Positions 43,524 through 52,385 of a DNA stretch of 64,000 nt are shown in pieces (position 1 is the stretch's first letter; each line of letters begins with the position of its first letter). Source of the stretch: Propionibacteriaceae bacterium (GTDB taxonomy: Bacteria > Actinomycetota > Actinomycetes > Propionibacteriales > Propionibacteriaceae); the NCBI GenBank assembly GCA_009782785.1, contig WRIJ01000003.1, positions 124,001 through 188,000 of the forward strand. Direction: 5' to 3'. The translations under genes and the position numbers were made by a program. The notes under the pieces were generated by a model that did not search any database, was not told the origin of the DNA, and worked only from the letters and a program-made list of their open reading frames with translations.

Positions 43524-44518
43524 CCCGACGATCCACCCATATACGTACTACCTTGATAGCTATCCTGGCCACAGTGGGGTTAGCTCTGTCAGGGTGCGGC
43601 ACGCAAGGAACCCCCGCCGGGGACACTCCCCAGGCAACCATAGGACTCACTTTCATACCCAATATCCAGTTTGCCCCGTTCTATGTAGCCGACTCCGCAG
43701 GTTTCTACACTGATGGTCTGGACGTCACTTTGCGCCATCACGGTGCTGGGGAAGGACTATTCACTGCCCTTGCTGCTGGTGAAGAAGACTTTGTTGTCGC
43801 TGGTGGAGATGAGATCCTCCAGGCTCGAGATCAAGGGATCGACATTGTGGCTGTCGCCTCCTATTACGCCCAATATCCTGTACGCATCATCGCCCCAGCT
43901 GGTTCTGGGATCAACACTGTGGAAGATCTGAAGGGACGATCCATTGGACTCCCAGGTCGGTTCGGGGAGAACTGGTTTGCTCTCCTGCTCGGGCTTGATC
44001 AAGCTGGATTGAAACAAACCGACGTCACCATCGTAGAAATCGGATACACCCTTCAGGTTGCTCTGACTACTGGGGAAGTTGATGCCGTGGTGGGTTTCGC
44101 CAACTCTGATGTCCTCAACTTTGGTACTGCCGGATTTGACGTTGATGTCATCGATCCTGAGGTTCCACTGGTGTCCATTTGCCTAGCAACGACAACCACG
44201 TACGCTGAAGCAAATCCACAGGTTGTTTCTGACGTCACCGTAGCGATGAAGACAGCGATGGCTAGTGTCATTGCTGATCCGGAAGGAACCCTCGACATCT
44301 CTGCTGACTATATTCCTAGCTTTCGGGGGGAAACCGTCGATGCGGCCAGAATCGTACTGGAGGCAACATCTGCTCTCTTCATGGACTCACATGGTGTCGT
44401 TTCGCCACTACTGGACGAGCAACAATGGGCTGACATGGCTCGCGTGATGAGTGCAGTGGGGCTCATTGGTGAGGATAGCGACCCCACACTGGCGTACACC
44501 AACGAATTCAACCGATAG
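43520..44518 (+). CDS. ribY: Riboflavin-binding lipoprotein (RibY type)
   Basis: 332 residues from ATG 43520 (AAGGAG 8 nt upstream), overlapping ribX by ATGA. Signal peptide with lipobox LSGC near residues 21-24. The mature part is the NMT1/THI5-like type II fold (IGLTFIPNIQFAPFYVADSAGFY...). Location and riboswitch support riboflavin as ligand rather than a thiamine precursor, which the fold alone would also allow. Confidence 0.85.
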   Translation: MTRRSTHIRTTLIAILATVGLALSGCGTQGTPAGDTPQATIGLTFIPNIQFAPFYVADSAGFYTDGLDVTLRHHGAGEGLFTALAAGEEDFVVAGGDEILQARDQGIDIVAVASYYAQYPVRIIAPAGSGINTVEDLKGRSIGLPGRFGENWFALLLGLDQAGLKQTDVTIVEIGYTLQVALTTGEVDAVVGFANSDVLNFGTAGFDVDVIDPEVPLVSICLATTTTYAEANPQVVSDVTVAMKTAMASVIADPEGTLDISADYIPSFRGETVDAARIVLEATSALFMDSHGVVSPLLDEQQWADMARVMSAVGLIGEDSDPTLAYTNEFNR

Positions 44519-44535
44519 AGCTGAGATTGATGTGT

Positions 44536-44735
44536 TAGGCTGAGGCCCACAACTACATACCGGCCCAGATTGGGGAAGTCGGTCAAATTCCGACACTGAC
44601 CCGCAATGGTAGATCAATTTATATTGATGAGTCCAGATACCTTTCTGTTCCGGAGCGAACCATCCGTCGAGGTCTGCGGAGGGGTGCGCAGGCGACTAGG
44701 TCGCTTGGTGAGCATCCTTTTTCGGATCGCTCACA
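44536..44735 (+). ncRNA. Cobalamin riboswitch
   Basis: Conserved strings are visible: GGGGAAGTCGGTCAAATTCCGACACTGACCCGCAA-type core at 44571-44606 and the B12 box GAGTCCAGATACC at 44629-44641. Near the start codon a hairpin GTGAGCATCC / GGATCGCTCAC (44708-44734) lies before the GAAAGGA ribosome site and could be the switch. Cobalamin would shut off the next gene. Confidence 0.9.
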
Positions 44736-44750
44736 TGAAAGGACGCACTG

Positions 44751-46100
44751 ATGCGTCACCTACGTTCCACAGCAATAGCTGTTCTTTTCTCCTTCTCTCT
44801 TGTTCTTGTTTCACTGACGGCCCCACCGCTTGTCCAGGGTGAGGAACCAGGTGCTGATGTGTCGCGTGCGGAAGCCGCAGCGGGGTGGATTGCTCGACAA
44901 CTCGCCACCAGCGATGATGTGGTCGTCACCGGTGGAGCCACCGATTGGGGTCAAACCATTGATGCTCTCTTCGCATTGGCCTCGGCTGGGGTAGCTGGCG
45001 ACCAGATAGAAGCCACTGCCAACAAGATCTTCTCCTCTGGTGAGGCCTATATCGGGGCTGCATCAGACAAAGACACGTCGTGGCCTGCGATAGCCAAGAT
45101 GGTTCTCGCGCTACAGGTCAGCGGCTTGGATACCAGCGCTTTCCCTGTCCCGGGTGGTACGCGAGACCTGATCGCAGATCTACGTTCCGTACTCAACGCT
45201 GATGGCTCTTTCGGAGCAGAAGGTACGGACAACATCTACAGTCACCCTCTCGCCATGCTTGCCCTGGCGCGTACTGATGTGGGTGTGCCACCCCAAGTCG
45301 TGACCTGGATGATTGATCAACAATGCAGTGACACCACCTCAGCGGACTATGGGTCCTTCGGGTGGGCCGAGTGCATGATGGCGGACATTGACTCGACAGC
45401 TTTGGCTGCCCAAGCACTCGCGGCTAGTGGTGTTTCAACTTCGTCAGATTCTCCCCTCACTGCCGCGCAGACCTGGTTGCTGAGCCAGCAACAAGTTGAT
45501 GGTGGATTCGAAAGTTGGGGCGCAACCAACACCAACTCAACAGGGCTGGCCGCCCAGACTCTTGGTAGTTCCCACCCAGCATCCGTGGCCACGGCCCAAG
45601 AATTCATTGGTGGACTACAGGTCACCTGTCCGGTCATCCTCGATCATGATTCAACGCTCGTGCAAGCAGACGTGGGTGCCATTGCCTACAATGACGAGAG
45701 CTTCCAGACAATAGTCGATCATGGCTTGGACGTACTCACCTCGCAAACACTGATGTCGACTACTCAGGCCATCCTCGGTTTAGGGGGACCAGATTATGCT
45801 CACCTCACCTCGAACGGTGCAAGCGCAGGGATTCCAACCCCGTCCTGTAGGAACTCAGCACCCACCCCTGGGCCCTCCAATCCTGCGAATCCCGCACAGC
45901 CCAACAACCCTCCGGCTTTCCCACCCAGTGGCCCAGTTGTGACCCAGCCCCCCACCGCTGAAGCGCCGAACGCTGATGAACTAGTTGTTATGGTCAACAC
46001 TGGTGGAACCACCACATCACCTAGGGGCCTCATCTGGGCTGGGTTCATGGCGGGCCTCGGCTGCGGGGTCGGCTTGCTCCGAAAGAAACTAGTTTCGTGA
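44751..46100 (+). CDS. Secreted toroid protein, possible surface cobalamin binder
   Basis: 449 residues with a signal peptide (MRHLRSTAIAVLFSFSLVLVSLTAPPLVQG). The middle (about 40-330) has repeats such as NADGSFGAEGTDNIYSHPLAMLAL and DGGFESWGATNTNSTGLAAQTLG, the prenyltransferase/squalene-cyclase alpha-alpha toroid also used by transcobalamin and intrinsic factor. A Pro-rich spacer (345-400) and a C-terminal hydrophobic helix with RKK anchor it in the membrane. The cobalamin riboswitch upstream suggests it binds or captures B12 or a corrinoid; that is inference. Confidence 0.7.
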   Translation: MRHLRSTAIAVLFSFSLVLVSLTAPPLVQGEEPGADVSRAEAAAGWIARQLATSDDVVVTGGATDWGQTIDALFALASAGVAGDQIEATANKIFSSGEAYIGAASDKDTSWPAIAKMVLALQVSGLDTSAFPVPGGTRDLIADLRSVLNADGSFGAEGTDNIYSHPLAMLALARTDVGVPPQVVTWMIDQQCSDTTSADYGSFGWAECMMADIDSTALAAQALAASGVSTSSDSPLTAAQTWLLSQQQVDGGFESWGATNTNSTGLAAQTLGSSHPASVATAQEFIGGLQVTCPVILDHDSTLVQADVGAIAYNDESFQTIVDHGLDVLTSQTLMSTTQAILGLGGPDYAHLTSNGASAGIPTPSCRNSAPTPGPSNPANPAQPNNPPAFPPSGPVVTQPPTAEAPNADELVVMVNTGGTTTSPRGLIWAGFMAGLGCGVGLLRKKLVS

Positions 46101-46192
46101 AACCTCTCGTTAGCTTGGAAGCTGTGGTACTGCTATGTGCCACAACTTCCTAGCTTCCGCTCAAAGAGTCGGGGCCGTGATATCCTCAGGAC

Positions 46193-47197
46193 ATGACGCA
46201 AAGCCCTACTCCCAATTGGTACCGTGACCCCAGTGATTCCACTCTCATGCGATTCTGGGATGGTACGGCGTGGACCGACCACACAAAGCCGCTCCCACAC
46301 CCCGGCGACAAGAACTCCGGCACCGATGACGCACCGCTCTCGGATCAGCCACCGGTTGATGCGACACCGATCACAACACCACCAACGATGGCGACTCCGG
46401 CGAAAGAACCACCCGTCGACACGCCCCGTGAAGATGTACGGGCGAGTGCTGTACCTCGTGAGGGAGAAAAACCATCCACCGACCCCCTCTCACCTCCAGA
46501 ATCGACGACTGCCCCCAGCGATAAACCCGGCAAGAAAGCATCTCAAAAAAACTCTGCAGACAAGAAGAAGTCACCCCTATCCCGACTGTGGGTCTGGATC
46601 GCGATCCTCGTGGTGATCGCCGCAATCCTCGCAGTGTTGATCAAGCTGCTCCCGGTGGTAGAAAAGGACGGGTTTGGTGCCTCCCAGTCCCCGAGTTCTT
46701 CTGCTGTTCCACTAGTCAATGGTGACTTCCATGTGGGAACCGACATAACTCCTGGTGTCTACCGGGCGGATATCGATGAGAGTGCCGACGGAATCGGCCA
46801 GTGTGCGATCTCCCAAGCTGACGGGAATCAGGAAACCCTCGATGCCCAGGCAGCTCCCCAAGGATCAGTCATCTTTACGGTGGTCGACATGGAAAAGTCT
46901 GTCGTTACCTTCACCGGATGTACCAGCATTGGTCTTGCCCAGGGCAAACTTCGAGCCAATCCTGACCCAGTGACTAACGGTTACTGGCTCGTTGGTGACG
47001 AACTGCCTGCAGCCACCTATCGTGGAATAGTGGACACCGAGGCAGTGGTCATTTTCGCTACGATGACACAAACGGGCCCAGATGGAACTCCGATGAAGGA
47101 AGAGTATTCCAAAGGTGGAGACATTATCTTTACTGTTGATGATGTTCCCGGTTCCGTCGTGGCATTCCTAGGATTCTCTGAGATTGTTACCGTCTGA
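46193..47197 (+). CDS. DUF2510 membrane protein
   Basis: 334 residues: PNWYRDPSDSTLMRFWDGTAWTDH at the start is DUF2510, then a long Pro/Thr-rich linker, a single membrane helix near 130-150 (WVWIAILVVIAAILAVLIKLL), and an outer domain of beta type (residues 175-334) with two repeats of the form GDFHVGTDITPGVYRA / YWLVGDELPAATYRGI. Function unknown. The DUF2510 patch resembles that of the prophage GIY-YIG protein. Confidence 0.75.
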   Translation: MTQSPTPNWYRDPSDSTLMRFWDGTAWTDHTKPLPHPGDKNSGTDDAPLSDQPPVDATPITTPPTMATPAKEPPVDTPREDVRASAVPREGEKPSTDPLSPPESTTAPSDKPGKKASQKNSADKKKSPLSRLWVWIAILVVIAAILAVLIKLLPVVEKDGFGASQSPSSSAVPLVNGDFHVGTDITPGVYRADIDESADGIGQCAISQADGNQETLDAQAAPQGSVIFTVVDMEKSVVTFTGCTSIGLAQGKLRANPDPVTNGYWLVGDELPAATYRGIVDTEAVVIFATMTQTGPDGTPMKEEYSKGGDIIFTVDDVPGSVVAFLGFSEIVTV

Positions 47198-47202
47198 TTC
47201 GC

Positions 47203-47277
47203 TGGTACCCCCAGCGGGATTCGAACCCGCGACCTACGGATTAAAAGTCCGGAGCTCTACCACTGAGCTATAGGGGC
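47203..47277 (-). tRNA. tRNA-Lys(TTT)
   Basis: On the minus strand GCCCCTATAGCTCAG starts at 47277, the anticodon loop CTTTTAA gives TTT (Lys), the T arm is GCGGG-TTCGAAT-CCCGC and the end TGGGGGTACCA encodes CCA. The acceptor has a G1-U72 pair like the tRNA-Lys at 33.6 kb. Confidence 0.93.
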
Positions 47278-47343
47278 ACCGAATAGTGTAGTGCCTCTAG
47301 GCTCACCATGCGAATACCACGACGTACTAGATAAGCTGAGCAT

Positions 47344-48021
47344 ATGCTTCTCGCAACCTTTCCTGTCGGGCCACTCCAGGCTAACTGCTATGTTCTAGCC
47401 AAAGATCGCGGAACCCAGTGTGTCATCATCGATCCCGGGATGGAAGCCATGGGTGTCCTGACCAGTTATATCACTGACCACGATCTCACCCCGGTGGCAG
47501 TACTCGCCACCCATGGGCACTTCGACCACATCGGGAATGCCCAGGAAGTGGGTGATCATTGGGAGATACCGGTGTACATCCATCCCGAGGATCGCCACCT
47601 TCTGTCGACACCAGAGAAAGGGATGGGCCGCGATATGGCCATCTGGTACGCCATGGCCGTACCTCATGGAATCACTGAACCCAAGCGAGTCGAGTCCCTC
47701 ACCGATGGGCAAACCCTGACACAGGCCTCCTTTGATTTCCACATTGACCATGCACCCGGTCATTCTCGTGGATCAGTACTCATCACAGTGCGCGACGAAG
47801 AAACCTCGTACTGTTTTTGTGGTGATGTGGTTTTCGCCGGGTCCATCGGTCGTACTGATCTTCCCGGTTCACAACCTGACGTCATGCTCACCACGTTACG
47901 CGACAAGGTCCTCGCTGTGAGTGACGACATCCAACTCCATCCGGGCCATGGCCCCACAGCGACGATGGGTGAACAGCGAGAGAGGAATCCCTATCTTCAA
48001 CCCAGGTACCTCAACCACTAA
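47344..48021 (+). CDS. Metallo-beta-lactamase fold hydrolase (glyoxalase II-like)
   Basis: 225 residues: LATHGHFDHIG near residue 60 gives the HxHxDH metal site, then HAPGHSRGS near 140 and CFCGDVVFAGSIGRTDLPGS near 160. The family includes hydroxyacylglutathione hydrolases and other thioester hydrolases. Substrate not known. It lies between tRNA-Lys and holA. Confidence 0.85.
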   Translation: MLLATFPVGPLQANCYVLAKDRGTQCVIIDPGMEAMGVLTSYITDHDLTPVAVLATHGHFDHIGNAQEVGDHWEIPVYIHPEDRHLLSTPEKGMGRDMAIWYAMAVPHGITEPKRVESLTDGQTLTQASFDFHIDHAPGHSRGSVLITVRDEETSYCFCGDVVFAGSIGRTDLPGSQPDVMLTTLRDKVLAVSDDIQLHPGHGPTATMGEQRERNPYLQPRYLNH

Positions 48022-48063
48022 GACTCACCTCGATAGCCCACCACAATAGGGCATACTTGGTGT

Positions 48064-49035
48064 GTGCCGAGTATGCAGAAGTTAACCCTCATCACAGGGC
48101 CCGAGACTTTTCTTGCCGAACGCGAAGTCTCCCGACAGATCGCACGTGCACAATCACAGATTCCTGAGGCACGAGTAGCCAAGGCAGCAGCGGCGCAACT
48201 CACCCCTGCTGACCTGGAACAACTCACTGGGACTGACCTATTTTCTTCGGCCACCATCACGTGCATCACAGGGGCAGAAAAGACCCCAAGGGAGGTGGAA
48301 AAATTTCTCCTCGACTGTGCCCGCACCATCCCCGACCACTTGACTCTCATTATCTCCCACGCTGCAGGGCGTGAAGGAAAATCACTGCTCGACAAACTCA
48401 CACCACTGGCTGGTGTGGTCCTCCCCCACCCTCCGCTCAAGGCAAAGGATCTTCCCGGGTTCGTGATGGAGGAAGTACGATCCTTGGGGCGTGACATTGC
48501 CGCATCAGCAGCACGCGCTTTGGTGGATGCTGTCGGCTCTGATACTCGCAGCCTGGTCGGGGCCATCACACAACTCTTGGCAGATTCACCAACCCAAGAT
48601 GAGACGATTTCTACCTCAACAGTTAACCAGTATTTTGCAGGGATGGCCACGATCACCCAGTACGCCGTGAGTGATGATGTTCTTGCTGGGCGAGTCAGCG
48701 ATGCGATCGTCAAGCTTCGTTGGGCCTTATCCACTGGTGTCCCCCATCTCGCGATGACCTCAGCTCTGGCCAGTTCCCTGCGCCAGATAGGTAACTATCT
48801 GAGCTTGAGTGGAAAGAAACGTACCATTCGAGGGGAGGACATTGGGATCCCCGACTGGAAACTTCGCTCCTTTACACCCATGGCCCAAGCATGGTCCCCA
48901 ACAGCTCTAGCGGCTGCGATCAGGGCAGTCAGTCAAGCAGATGCTCAAGTCAAAGGTGCCTCAACAGATCCTGACTATGCCCTTGAGCGACTGATCATTC
49001 GACTCGCTCACCTGCGTCGAACCGCACATTCGTAA
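48064..49035 (+). CDS. holA: DNA polymerase III delta subunit
   Basis: 323 residues from GTG 48064 (ATG 48073 is possible). LTLITGPETFLAEREVSRQIA starts the clamp-loader fold; the middle (DLPGFVMEEVRSLGRDIAASAARALVDAVGSDTRSLVGAITQLLADS) and helical collar (LRQIGNYLSLSG...) match HolA. It opens the sliding clamp with the gamma and delta-prime subunits. Next gene comEC is on the other strand. Confidence 0.9.
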   Translation: MPSMQKLTLITGPETFLAEREVSRQIARAQSQIPEARVAKAAAAQLTPADLEQLTGTDLFSSATITCITGAEKTPREVEKFLLDCARTIPDHLTLIISHAAGREGKSLLDKLTPLAGVVLPHPPLKAKDLPGFVMEEVRSLGRDIAASAARALVDAVGSDTRSLVGAITQLLADSPTQDETISTSTVNQYFAGMATITQYAVSDDVLAGRVSDAIVKLRWALSTGVPHLAMTSALASSLRQIGNYLSLSGKKRTIRGEDIGIPDWKLRSFTPMAQAWSPTALAAAIRAVSQADAQVKGASTDPDYALERLIIRLAHLRRTAHS

Positions 49036-49083
49036 CACAAACACCGCACAAAACCCCGCTCAGTAACCCTCCCAAGGCAGCGG

Positions 49084-51483
49084 CTACTTCGTTGTGACGA
49101 TCCTCCAGTCTTGACTGTGCGAGATCGTGACAGAGCCATGTTCATCAGTACGAATCACCTCCATGGAAAGATTCGACAACTCTGACAAGGCTGATGTGCT
49201 GGGGTGGCCATACCCATTGTTGGCTCCCACACCAATGATGGCAATCCGGGCACCAGTTGCTTCAAAAAAGAGCGGATCGAACTTCGCTGAACCGTGGTGG
49301 GGTACCTTGACCACATCCACAGCGATCAGTGATGGATTCTTCAAAGCAACACGTTGTCCCAACACCTCAATATCTCCAGTAGCCAAAACACTCATCTGGG
49401 GTGTATCAAAGCGAACCACCAGCGACTCGTCATTATCTTCGGGCGACTCAACCTCCCCACTCGATGGCAGTGGGGATTGCCACGCTGAAGCAACCACCAT
49501 CCGTACCTCCCCAATGTTCGCACTCGATCCTGTTTGCCCACGCACCACTGGTATACCCCGGGAATCTGCCAGGGTAAGGATCGAAGAAGAATCTCCCCCA
49601 CCGTGAGGCACCAGCAGCGTGCGCACGTGAAACTGATTCACCACCTCCTCAAATCCTCCCGTATGGTCACTGTGGTAGTGGGTCAACACGACCAGAGGGA
49701 TTCGGCTGATTCCCAGTTGGCGAAGACAGGTCGCCAAGGATCCACCAGTGGGTCCAGTATCAACGAGGATAGCTTGGTTGTGGTCAGTACGCACCACTAA
49801 TGCATCACCTTGGCCCACATCACACAGTGCTATTTGCCATCCTTTTCCCGGGAACCCGGGTTGATAAGGGGGAAGAACCATGATCGCTACCATGGCGAAA
49901 CTCACCACAAGCACAAGCCATCGTCGTGACAACATCCAAGGGATGACAAGGCAGGCCATCAGACATCCCATGGTGATCACAATCATTCCGGCCGGTGAGG
50001 TTGGCCACGGATAACTAGCCCCTGGCAGATGGGCGAGATGATGGGCAATAACAAGAATAGGCGCAGCGCACCAACCAGCAAGAAAGCCTGCACAGGAGGC
50101 AAGAAAAGGACTCAGCACAGAAAGTACCGCAGCTAGTAACCCGAAGACAGTCGCTGGAGCACGCCACGGTCCAGCCCCAGCATTGGCCATGACACCTGCC
50201 ACACTGAAAGAACCAGAAATCCAACATATGACAACTTGGGTTCCTATCTGTGCAGCTAGTGGAACAGCCATAGCTTCAGCCAACCATCTGGGCAACCACG
50301 TCGAGAGTCGATCTGCCCAGTGACGAGCGAATAAGATGATACCCAAACTGGCGAGGACAGACAGGATGAACCCTAAGGATCTCACGATCCATGGATCAAT
50401 CCAGGCCAGTAAGATCACTGCAATAGATAGTTTGCTTACACCCGAACCTTGGCCCTGGGAGCGACTAGCCCCGATGAGGGAAATCAGCCCCATTGCTGAG
50501 GCTCGAAGAATTGAAGGTCCCCCGTGACACAGGAGTACGAACATGGCAGCTCCTGCGACACACACAACTGTTATCCATCGCCCTCGAACTCCTAAATAGC
50601 GAGCTAGGAGCGACAAGAAGGACAGCACGACACTCAGGTGTGCGCCAGATACCACTGTCATGTGGGTGAGTGCAGTCGTACGAAACTCGTCACGAAGATC
50701 CATGGACATACCAGAGATGTCACCGACAACTAGTCCAGGAACTAACGCTGCTTGATCATCTCTGGAGTAAACCATCGCCTCACGCAAACCCGAGCGCATA
50801 GATTCAACAACCCCTTGAAGAGCACCAGGGCCGCGAACATATTCTTCGTCACCAAGGACTTTCATCGTTGCGACGGCTTCATCTTCTCGAGAAGTCTCCC
50901 CTAATCTCGCCGAAACTCGAAGCACTGTTCCTGCAGGATAATCCAACCATCTCTCAGCAGAGGCACTCGGAACGAAGACCACAACCGGTTGTCGCAGTGA
51001 GTAAGTCTTCTCGCCAATTGTCGCCTTCAGGCAGGTAGCTTCGACCTTAGCTATTCCCCAGGTGGGACTAGTCCGTGAGGTGCGAATCACCACATCCGCA
51101 TCAACAACCTTGTGCTTCTCGGCCGCTTGAACCAGGGGGCTGAAGCTGATGGATTCTATTCTCAGCCCACCCACGACCACAGAAGCTGCCAACACCACAG
51201 TCACCATTCCCCATGCGATCACCACCTGCGTGGCGTGTCGGCGAAGAACCACCCAGACCAGGGCACACACCGCGCTCACGCCGACACACAACCACAGCCC
51301 CCACTGCCATCCAGTGATGAACCACATCACCGACCACACTGCGATAGCACAAGGTACTAAACGGAGATCGCCGAGTGATCGCCACCAAGAGTTGAACCCC
51401 CATTCACTGGGCTGAGGTTGGGTACGATCCTTCGATGATCCTGAGTCCCCCAATGAAGAACCAGGGCTATCAAACACTGACAT
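49084..51483 (-). CDS. comEC: ComEC/Rec2 DNA uptake channel protein
   Basis: 799 residues. Several membrane helices at the start, the Competence core (about 230-480: VVSGAHLSVVLSFLSLLARYLGVRGRW), and a C-terminal metallo-beta-lactamase-like domain (IALCDVGQGDALVVRTDHNQAILVDTGPTGG, then LTHYHSDHTGG). It forms the membrane channel for single-stranded DNA. It overlaps comEA by 14 bases. Confidence 0.93.
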   Translation of the reverse strand: MSVFDSPGSSLGDSGSSKDRTQPQPSEWGFNSWWRSLGDLRLVPCAIAVWSVMWFITGWQWGLWLCVGVSAVCALVWVVLRRHATQVVIAWGMVTVVLAASVVVGGLRIESISFSPLVQAAEKHKVVDADVVIRTSRTSPTWGIAKVEATCLKATIGEKTYSLRQPVVVFVPSASAERWLDYPAGTVLRVSARLGETSREDEAVATMKVLGDEEYVRGPGALQGVVESMRSGLREAMVYSRDDQAALVPGLVVGDISGMSMDLRDEFRTTALTHMTVVSGAHLSVVLSFLSLLARYLGVRGRWITVVCVAGAAMFVLLCHGGPSILRASAMGLISLIGASRSQGQGSGVSKLSIAVILLAWIDPWIVRSLGFILSVLASLGIILFARHWADRLSTWLPRWLAEAMAVPLAAQIGTQVVICWISGSFSVAGVMANAGAGPWRAPATVFGLLAAVLSVLSPFLASCAGFLAGWCAAPILVIAHHLAHLPGASYPWPTSPAGMIVITMGCLMACLVIPWMLSRRWLVLVVSFAMVAIMVLPPYQPGFPGKGWQIALCDVGQGDALVVRTDHNQAILVDTGPTGGSLATCLRQLGISRIPLVVLTHYHSDHTGGFEEVVNQFHVRTLLVPHGGGDSSSILTLADSRGIPVVRGQTGSSANIGEVRMVVASAWQSPLPSSGEVESPEDNDESLVVRFDTPQMSVLATGDIEVLGQRVALKNPSLIAVDVVKVPHHGSAKFDPLFFEATGARIAIIGVGANNGYGHPSTSALSELSNLSMEVIRTDEHGSVTISHSQDWRIVTTK

Positions 51484-52264
51484 ACGGCTCGAGTTGAGCG
51501 AAAGTCTTGGCCCCTATCCCACCCACCTCTTGCAGCTGAGAAACTGAAGTGAAGGAACCATTATTTTCTCTCCAAGTAAGAATAGCTTTTGCAGTTACCG
51601 GACCTACCCCAGGAAGAGTTTCGAGTTCACCTTGGGTGGCTTTATTAATATTGATCGTCGACGATCCTGGTGATGAACCCGGATTCGTTGACTGCGACGA
51701 ATGATCGAGTTCACCCCCTGTTCCAAAGCGGACCTCCCCCAAAGGTTTCTTGACCGTACCAATAATCACCTGGCATCCGTCGCTCAACACTGCTGCCAAA
51801 TTCAACTGTGCAGGATCAGCGCTATCAGTCAATCCACCAGCTGCTGCAATAGCATCAACAACTCGATCCCCCTCGTGGACAACAACAACACCAGGGGACA
51901 CCACGGCACCCATGACATGGATCACCCACACTGGTGCGGGTGGTTCCTCGACTTCCTGGGAATCAATCGTGACCTCTTCGCTTTGGGTCGGTTCATCCAC
52001 CACCACCCCATGGGCACTCATGACCATCCATGTCGCCACAATCACTGCTACAAAAGCCACTGCCGACATCACCTTCACGTGTTCAACAGCGAACCTCTTC
52101 ACCTGCGCTGGAATACTCTCAGACACTCCGCGTCGTGGTGCAGCAGACCTAGAGCGATTCTCTTGGAGCACACCACCACCTAGGTCCGGATCACGAGCAG
52201 GTGATGACGGGAACAGTGTCTGAAGCCTGTGGACATAGGACTCTTCGTGCGCAGGAGCAGTCAT
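51470..52264 (-). CDS. comEA: ComEA DNA-binding competence protein
   Basis: 264 residues: single membrane helix near residues 66-84 (AVAFVAVIVATWMVMS), a SLBB domain (VWVIHVMGAVVSPGVVVVHEGDRVVDAIAAAGGLTDSAD), a Ser/Gly-rich linker, and a helix-hairpin-helix end (ININKATQGELETLPGVGPVTAKAIL). It should bind incoming DNA and pass it to ComEC. First gene of the pair. Confidence 0.93.
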   Translation of the reverse strand: MTAPAHEESYVHRLQTLFPSSPARDPDLGGGVLQENRSRSAAPRRGVSESIPAQVKRFAVEHVKVMSAVAFVAVIVATWMVMSAHGVVVDEPTQSEEVTIDSQEVEEPPAPVWVIHVMGAVVSPGVVVVHEGDRVVDAIAAAGGLTDSADPAQLNLAAVLSDGCQVIIGTVKKPLGEVRFGTGGELDHSSQSTNPGSSPGSSTININKATQGELETLPGVGPVTAKAILTWRENNGSFTSVSQLQEVGGIGAKTFAQLEPYVSV

Positions 52265-52385
52265 ACCCTAACAATGGGAGCTTGTCCGGCATCAGTGCTA
52301 TGGCACACCGAATCTGTGGACAACCTTGCCGACAGAGCGCAACCTTGGGGATAACTGCCCCGTCGCGTACGATCACCAGGCAGGT

